Shown here one piece after another: positions 1 through 5,467 of a stretch of 5,467 bases of DNA (within the stretch, counting starts at the first letter, position 1; each line of letters opens with the position of its first letter). Under the pieces are notes generated by a model. That model was not told where the DNA came from, did no database searches, and worked only from the letters and a program-made list of their open reading frames with translations. The position numbers were made by a program, and so were the translations under genes. Source of the DNA: a candidate division TA06 bacterium (GTDB taxonomy: Bacteria; Ratteibacteria; UBA8468; MWAK01); assembly GCA_022704925.1 (NCBI GenBank), contig JAKJFK010000121.1:1-5467 (forward strand). The letters run 5' to 3'.

Positions 1-607
1 TCCCCCGACCGCCCCGCCGGTGACGCCTCGGACAGTTCCGACGCCGGCGGCAATAGACGCCCCGCCGCCGCTGGGAACCGGGGCCGCCGCTTCGGACGCC
101 GCCCTGGCCGGGGCGGAGGCGTCGGCCGTTCTCGACCCGGCCGCCTGCTGGCCGGGTTTCCTGAATGAATTGCTGCGCCGGGAGCCCTTCTTCCATGCGC
201 CGCTTCAGCAGGGCGGCCTCCAGGAGATCCGTACCGCGGAGAAGCCGCCGGTCCTGGTGGTCGGCATCAACAACCTTTTCGAACAGGATCTTTTGAAGAA
301 AAACAGCCGGCGCCTGTCGGAGATCTGGCAGGAATGCTACGGAATGTCAGTTCGTTTTGAAGCGGTCCGCTTGCCGGAAAAGGGGATCGGTCGGATTCCC
401 GGGCCGCCGCCGGGCCTGAAGGAGACCGCCTCGAAAAAGGTCCGGCCGCCGGCGCCGGCGGCGCCGCCGGCGGGCGAAACGACGCCGGCACGGGAGATTC
501 CCGCGACCGGAACCGGCAGCGCCAGCCTTTCGCCCGACGAAGAGGCGATGGTCCGCCGGATCCAGGGAATCATGGGCGGTGAAGTTAAGGAGATTTTCAA
601 GGAATAA
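1..607 (+). CDS. dnaX: DNA polymerase III subunit gamma/tau, C-terminal part (5' end outside window)
   Basis: The reading frame is open from base 2 and ends at TAA 605-607, so this is the 3' end of a longer gene; the GTG at 20 is merely an internal codon. In order it shows a Pro/Ala-rich linker (bases 2-145), a compact domain (about 149-370) beginning WPGFLNELLRREPFF and continuing with the hydrophobic strand PPVLVVGINNLFEQDLL, a second Pro/Ala-rich linker (about 376-525), and a charged tail ending in GGEVKEIFKE. A linker followed by a domain with W..FL and a short 'GGEV'-like tail is the usual architecture of the tau/gamma C-terminus in DnaX, the clamp-loader ATPase subunit of the replisome. 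The strongest support is context: ybaB follows 21 nt downstream, a very widespread dnaX-ybaB pairing. The AAA+ ATPase part lies upstream of the window, so the identification is by context and architecture, not by catalytic motifs. Confidence 0.75.
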   Translation, partial: PPTAPPVTPRTVPTPAAIDAPPPLGTGAAASDAALAGAEASAVLDPAACWPGFLNELLRREPFFHAPLQQGGLQEIRTAEKPPVLVVGINNLFEQDLLKKNSRRLSEIWQECYGMSVRFEAVRLPEKGIGRIPGPPPGLKETASKKVRPPAPAAPPAGETTPAREIPATGTGSASLSPDEEAMVRRIQGIMGGEVKEIFKE

Positions 608-614
608 ACCGGAC

Positions 615-622
615 AAAGGAGA
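615..622 (+). promoter_or_regulatory. Strong Shine-Dalgarno site for ybaB
   Basis: AAAGGAGA lies 6 nt upstream of the ATG at 629, in the short dnaX-ybaB gap. It supports that ATG as the start and indicates efficient independent initiation within the operon. Confidence 0.8.
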
Positions 623-628
623 AAAACA

Positions 629-940
629 ATGGCGAATTTCATGCAAAACCTGAAAGAGTTGAACCAGTTGCGCCAGACGGCCAAGGTTATCGAGAAGAAA
701 CTTCGGGAGCAGAAACGCGAATTTTCCAGTCGGGACGGGAGAATCAAGGGGGTCATCAACGGCAAGCTTGAGATCCTTTCGCTGGAGGTGGCTCCGGAAC
801 TGCTGACCGCCGAGGGCAAGGCCGCCCTGGAGCGGCTTCTGATGTCCACCATCAACAACGCGGTTTCCGATATGCAGAGCCAGGTTTCGAAGGTGGTCAG
901 CAGCCAGATGGGCATCAATCTGCCCGGCCTGGGATTTTAA
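629..940 (+). CDS. ybaB: YbaB/EbfC family nucleoid-associated protein
   Basis: A 103-residue protein, the normal length for the family, with a strong ribosome-binding site. Residues about 5-35 form a Lys/Glu/Gln-rich helix (LKELNQLRQTAKVIEKKLRE). A beta region follows (KGVINGKLEILSLEVAPELL, about 40-60), matching the family's 'v.v.vnGk.ei.sv.i.pell' pattern. A second helix carries the conserved INNAVSDMQSQVSKVV segment, and the protein ends in the Gly/Pro-rich tail typical of the family (GINLPGLGF). YbaB/EbfC proteins are dimeric DNA-binding proteins that associate with the nucleoid, and their gene is commonly co-transcribed with dnaX and recR. Here it lies 21 nt after the probable dnaX and 30 nt before an acyltransferase, with no recR between. 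Family assignment is secure; the exact cellular role is inferred from homologues. Confidence 0.92.
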   Translation: MANFMQNLKELNQLRQTAKVIEKKLREQKREFSSRDGRIKGVINGKLEILSLEVAPELLTAEGKAALERLLMSTINNAVSDMQSQVSKVVSSQMGINLPGLGF

Positions 941-970
941 AGTCGGCCGGGGCGTATCGGGGGTGAATCG

Positions 971-1849
971 GTGTTCCTATTCTTCGTTTACAACTTCTCG
1001 GCCTTTCTGGCCCTGCACCTGCCGGAGCCGGCCGCCCGGACACTGGCCCGGGTGACCTCGGCGCTCTTTTACCTGGTCACCCCGGGCATGAAGCGGAATG
1101 CCCGGCGCAATTTCCGGGTAATGCTCTCCAGCGGGGGGCGGGAACCGACGGCCGGAGAGCTGGAACGCCTGGTCTGGCGCGCCTACCTGAATTTCGGCCT
1201 CTATCTGTATGAATTTTTCCTGATCCCCCGCATTGACGGGGAGTTTCTGAACCGGCGCCTGGAGGTGCGGGGACTGGAGCACCTCGATTCGGCCATCGGC
1301 GGCGGCCGCGGCGTCATCAGCATCACCGGCCACCTCGGTAACTGGGAACTGGCCGGGATCTTGACCAGCATGATGGGTTACCCGGTTACCGCGGTTGCGC
1401 TCGACCACCGCAGTCCGAGCATGAACAAGTTCTTTCTGCACCGCCGCCGCATGAAAGGCGTGAAGATCGTTGCGGTCGGCGGCCGGACCCTGGCCCTGAT
1501 CCGGGCCCTGAAAAAGTCCGGCATCGTTGCGCTGCTGGCCGACCGGGTCTTTTCCCGGTCCCGGCTCCGGATGGATTTTTTCGGGCGTTCCACCTATCTG
1601 CCGGCCGGGCCGGCCGAACTCGCGGTGCTGACCGGCAGCCCGATCGTGCCCGGCTTCCTGGTCCGCCGGGGCCGCCGCTACCTGCTTTCCTTCGAACCGC
1701 CCATCCACCCGGACCTGGCCTCCGGGCGCAGCTCGGCGGTGCGCACCCTGGCCCGGCATGTCATTGACGTGCTGGAGCGCTACATCCGGACTTATCCGGA
1801 ACAGTGGCTGGTCTTCGAATACCTATGGAACAAAGAAACCGCGTTTTGA
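971..1849 (+). CDS. LpxL/HtrB-type lysophospholipid (lipid A) acyltransferase
   Basis: A 292-residue protein, close to the usual 290-310 of late lipid A acyltransferases, which move an acyl chain from acyl-ACP onto a lipid A precursor at the inner face of the cytoplasmic membrane. The hydrophobic N-terminus (residues 1-36) is the expected membrane anchor. The catalytic HX4E motif is HLGNWE at residues 121-126, preceded by GRGVISITG. Further conserved blocks are LLADRV (about 188-193), FFGRSTYLPAGPAELA (about 203-218), the strand SPIVPGFLVRR, and PEQWLVFEYLW near the C-terminus. The GTG start at 971 follows a GGTGA element at 962-966, which can pair with the 16S 3' end. The last 25 bases overlap the most likely start of the next gene. 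The substrate could be lipid A or another glycolipid, since this superfamily includes mannosyl-lipid acyltransferases; for that reason I give no gene symbol. Confidence 0.88.
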   Translation: MFLFFVYNFSAFLALHLPEPAARTLARVTSALFYLVTPGMKRNARRNFRVMLSSGGREPTAGELERLVWRAYLNFGLYLYEFFLIPRIDGEFLNRRLEVRGLEHLDSAIGGGRGVISITGHLGNWELAGILTSMMGYPVTAVALDHRSPSMNKFFLHRRRMKGVKIVAVGGRTLALIRALKKSGIVALLADRVFSRSRLRMDFFGRSTYLPAGPAELAVLTGSPIVPGFLVRRGRRYLLSFEPPIHPDLASGRSSAVRTLARHVIDVLERYIRTYPEQWLVFEYLWNKETAF

Positions 1850-2888
1850 TGTCGGGCAATGAGGTGGCCGGAGAGGCGGCGGTCGCCGCCGGCTGCCGGT
1901 TTTACGCGGGCTATCCCATCACGCCCCAGAACCAGTTGACCGAGTATATGAGTCGCCGGGTTCCGGAAGTGGGCGGGGTTTTCATCCAGGCCGAAAGCGA
2001 ACTGGCCGCCATCAACATGGTCTTCGGCGCCGCCGCCGCCGGCGCCCGGGCGATGACCTCCTCCTCCAGCCCGGGCATCAGCCTCAAGCAGGAGGGTATT
2101 TCCTACCTGGCCGGCTGCGAGCTGCCGGCGGTGATCGTCAACATGAACCGGGCCGGGCCCGGGCTGGGCGATGTTACGCCCAGCCAGGCCGATTACTTTC
2201 AGTCGACGCGGGGCGGCGGCCACGGCGATTACCGGACCATCACCCTCGGCCCGCAGAACCTCCAGGAACTTTACGATCTCACCTACCTGGCCTTTGAACT
2301 GGCCGACCGTTATCGCAACCCGGCCCTCATCCTGGGCGACGGCATCCTTGCCCAGGTCATGGAACCGGTCCGGTTGAAGCCCCTGCGCCGGGTCCGGCCC
2401 GCCCCGGCCTGGGCCCTGACCGGCTGCGGAGACGGCCCGCCGCGGAAGATCCTGTCGCTTTTTCTGAAGCCCGGGGTTGCCGAGGCGCACAACTGGCGCC
2501 TGGCCGCCAAGTACCGGAGAATCGAGGTTCGCGAACAGCGCTGGGACGAGTTCCAGGTTGAAGACGCGAAACTGGTGGTAGCGGCCTTCGGGAGTTCCGC
2601 CCGCATTGCCCGGGCCTCGGTCCAGGCCGCCCGGGAGGAAGGCCTGGCGGTCGGCCTCTTCCGGCCGGTTTCGCTCTGGCCGTTTCCCTACCAGCCCCTG
2701 CGGCGGCTGGCCGAGGGCCGGCGCCGTTTCCTGGTCGTCGAAATGAACCTGGGCCAGATGGTCGAAGACGTGAGGCTGGCGGTCGAGAACCGGGGGCCGG
2801 TCTCCTTTTACGGCCGGCCGGGCGGCGGCGTGCCCACTCCGGAGGAGATTCTGAAGGTGATCCGAAAAACCTACCGGGGGGCGGAGCG

Positions 2889-2892
<4 letters not shown>
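1825..2892 (+). CDS. vorB: 2-oxoacid:ferredoxin oxidoreductase, alpha subunit (VorB type)
   Basis: A 355-residue protein from the chosen ATG, the usual size of VorB-type alpha subunits. These oxidatively decarboxylate branched-chain or related 2-oxoacids to acyl-CoA, passing electrons to ferredoxin. Near the N-terminus are the family motifs RVLMSGNEVAGEAAVAAGC and GYPITPQ (residues 29-35). Further on are FIQAESELAAINMVFGAAAAG, TSSSSPGISLKQEG (about 79-91), GPGLGDVTPSQADYFQ and GGGHGDYR (about 130-137). The second domain ends with VVEMNLGQMVEDVRLAV (about 304-320). Start choice: homologues have only a few residues before the 'MxGNEA' block, which fits ATG 1825. GTG 1804 adds seven unsupported residues, and ATG 1849, overlapping the previous stop as TGATG, is the alternative. 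None has a clear Shine-Dalgarno site, so translation is probably coupled. The next gene overlaps by 4 nt. The 2-oxoacid substrate is unproven; a KorA role is possible. Confidence 0.88.
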
Positions 2893-4281
<1,389 letters not shown>

Positions 4282-4286
4282 TCCCG

Positions 4287-4877
4287 ATGGCCCTGGAAAA
4301 CCTGCTTGAGACGCTCCTTGACGAATCCCGGCGCCAGGCCGAGAGCATCCGGCGCGCCGCCGAAACGGAAGCGCGCCGGCTGGAGTCGGAACTTCGGGAT
4401 GGGGTGCGGCGCCGCGTGGCGGAGCAGGTTGAATCGGCCCGGCGGCGGTTCGAGCGTGACCTGGAACAGGCGGTCAGCGCCGGGCGCCTGGAATCGAGGC
4501 GGACCCTGCTGGCCGACAAGGAACGCTTTCTTCGATTGGTCTACCAGGAGGGCCTGAAGGTTCTCCGTTCCGACCCCCGGCGCCTCGCCGAGTTTTTTTC
4601 ACTGCAACTGGCCGGCCTTGAACCGGGCGACTACCGGGTCGAAGCCGGCCGGGATCTGGAAGCCTCCCTTGGTGCCGACTGGTTCCAGGCCGCCGCGGCC
4701 CGGCTGCGTCCGGCCGGGATCCGGCTGGAATTCTCCGGCTACCGGGACCAGGCCGGCCTGGAACTCCGGCTGCAGTCCGGCCACGCCGAGATCCTGATTT
4801 CTCCGGAACGGGCCCTGGAACTGCAGTGGCCGGAACTGGAGATCCGACTGGCCGCCATCCTTTTTCCGAACGGTTGA
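4287..4877 (+). CDS. atpE: V/A-type ATP synthase subunit E (peripheral stalk)
   Basis: A 196-residue protein, normal length for subunit E, which with subunit G/H forms the peripheral stalk holding the catalytic A3B3 head against the membrane part. Residues about 1-85 are a long charged helix rich in Arg/Glu/Ala (DESRRQAESIRRAAETEARR onward), as expected for the right-handed coiled-coil arm. The remaining residues form a mixed alpha/beta C-terminal domain with the typical late pattern GLELRLQSGHAEILIS..., ending in an LEIRLAAILF helix. The ATG is 5 nt after the K stop with only a weak upstream ribosome-binding site, so translation is probably coupled to K. The low sequence conservation of subunit E means assignment rests on architecture plus its place between K and C, the order seen in Thermus and Enterococcus operons. 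No G/H partner gene is in the window. Confidence 0.85.
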   Translation: MALENLLETLLDESRRQAESIRRAAETEARRLESELRDGVRRRVAEQVESARRRFERDLEQAVSAGRLESRRTLLADKERFLRLVYQEGLKVLRSDPRRLAEFFSLQLAGLEPGDYRVEAGRDLEASLGADWFQAAAARLRPAGIRLEFSGYRDQAGLELRLQSGHAEILISPERALELQWPELEIRLAAILFPNG

Positions 4878-4880
4878 ACC

Positions 4881-5467
4881 TTGGCACTCTTTGCTTACGC
4901 GGTCGGCCGGGTGCGGGCCCTGGAGGCCCGGTTGATAGGGGCCGAGCGGTTCCGTCAGCTTGAGGAGTCGGCCGGTTGGGAGGGACTCCTTCCGGAACTG
5001 GCCGGCCTGGGTTACCCGGTTCCCGCCTCCGACCGGAACCTCTCCGAATGGCTCCGGGAGCTGCGGGCCGGCTTGTGGAAACTCTCCGACCACCTCCTGG
5101 AAGGGACCGATTATCCGTATTTTTATCGGCTGCCGATAGATTTCAACAATCTGGTCCTGTTGGCTCGGAGCCGGGCGGGACTGATGGATTCCGGCTTCGA
5201 AGCGGAACCGGGCGGCTCCCTGGAGACAAAGTCGCTGGAGAGCGTCTGGTCTGGCCAGGGCTGGTTCCGCCTGCCGGCCGAGCTGGCCGCCGGTTTGAAG
5301 GAAGGGCAGCGCCGGCTTGAGAATGACGGCCCGGACGGTTTTGAATACGAACTGGCCGGTGCGGTCACCCGCCTGATGCTGAGGGCCTCCGGAAGCAGCG
5401 AGTTGCTGGCGCGGCTGGCGGTCTTTTTCATCGATGGCTGGAACCTGCGCTCCTACGCCGCCGGCGG
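4881..5467 (+). CDS. atpC: V/A-type ATP synthase subunit C (AC39/d family), 3' end outside window
   Basis: An open frame of 195 complete codons running off the window's end; the family is usually about 320-350 residues, so roughly 60% is present. It begins with TTG at 4881, three bases after the subunit E stop and in the same frame. No ATG or GTG precedes the conserved N-terminal block AYAVGRVRALEARLIGAERF, and TTG gives the correct start relative to it. Subunit C is a soluble funnel-shaped helical protein that connects the rotating central stalk to the K ring. Two copies of the family's D..N signature are visible, IDFNNLVLLARSR (residues about 86-98) and IDGWNLRSY (about 184-192), reflecting its internal repeats. 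No clear Shine-Dalgarno site is present, so initiation is probably coupled to termination of subunit E. Catalytic subunits A and B and rotor subunit D would be expected further downstream. Confidence 0.85.
   Translation, partial: MALFAYAVGRVRALEARLIGAERFRQLEESAGWEGLLPELAGLGYPVPASDRNLSEWLRELRAGLWKLSDHLLEGTDYPYFYRLPIDFNNLVLLARSRAGLMDSGFEAEPGGSLETKSLESVWSGQGWFRLPAELAAGLKEGQRRLENDGPDGFEYELAGAVTRLMLRASGSSELLARLAVFFIDGWNLRSYAAG

Noticed and set aside
20-22. GTG 20 as a true gene start
   Set aside because: The frame is open to the window edge with continuing Pro/Ala-rich codons, there is no ribosome-binding site, and the gene order indicates a truncated dnaX.
977-1759. 260-codon open frame on the - strand opposite the acyltransferase
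   Set aside because: It is a shadow of a well-supported gene, with a biased Gln/Gly/Ala/Arg composition and no family resemblance.
1792-2490. 232-codon open frame on the - strand opposite vorB
   Set aside because: It is a shadow of vorB in GC-rich DNA, with no ribosome-binding site or domain pattern.
4875-4883. TGA reassigned as a sense codon, making an E-C fusion protein
   Set aside because: TGA also ends the acyltransferase and vorB at the expected family lengths, including within overlap junctions, so the standard code is in use.

Overview
This is a GC-rich (roughly two-thirds G+C by eye), densely packed bacterial segment in which every gene I can support lies on the + strand. A DnaX/YbaB pair marks it as bacterial. 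An LpxL-type lipid A acyltransferase suggests a Gram-negative cell with lipopolysaccharide. A ferredoxin-linked 2-oxoacid oxidoreductase and a V/A-type (rotary, Na+-type) ATPase point to an anaerobe. I cannot place the phylum from the sequence. V/A-type ATPases with lipid A synthesis fit anaerobic lineages such as PVC-related or other deep-branching Gram-negative phyla, but this is inference.

Layout. Bases 1-607 hold the 3' end of a probable dnaX (DNA polymerase III gamma/tau): a Pro/Ala-rich linker, a C-terminal globular domain, a second Pro/Ala linker and a short charged tail. Bases 629-940 encode the YbaB/EbfC nucleoid-associated protein. recR, the usual next gene, is absent. Instead 971-1849 encodes a lysophospholipid/lipid A acyltransferase whose 3' end overlaps the next gene. 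Bases 1825-2892 and 2889-3656 encode the alpha and beta (TPP) subunits of a VorB/VorA-type 2-oxoacid:ferredoxin oxidoreductase, joined by an ATGA overlap. No gamma or ferredoxin-like delta subunit gene is next to them.

The one substantial non-coding stretch (3657-3795) follows. A near-consensus sigma70-type promoter (TTGTCA, 17-bp spacer, TATAAT) sits across the end of the beta gene. It is followed by a leader of about 130 nt with two small GC hairpins and a strong Shine-Dalgarno sequence. It appears to drive a V/A-type ATP synthase operon that begins K (3796-4281), E (4287-4877), C (4881 to the window end, truncated). The K subunit carries the complete set of residues known to bind Na+ in Enterococcus hirae NtpK.

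How the genes relate. The first five genes are tightly spaced and could be one transcript mixing replication, chromosome organisation, envelope and energy functions. The ATPase genes form a second unit with their own promoter. Reduced ferredoxin from 2-oxoacid oxidation and a Na+-coupled ATPase would fit one energy metabolism if a ferredoxin-driven Na+ pump exists elsewhere, which this window cannot show. I see no mobile element, CRISPR array, tRNA, rRNA or defence system. These are recognisable housekeeping families, and what is notable is gene order, missing partner subunits and the promoter/leader.
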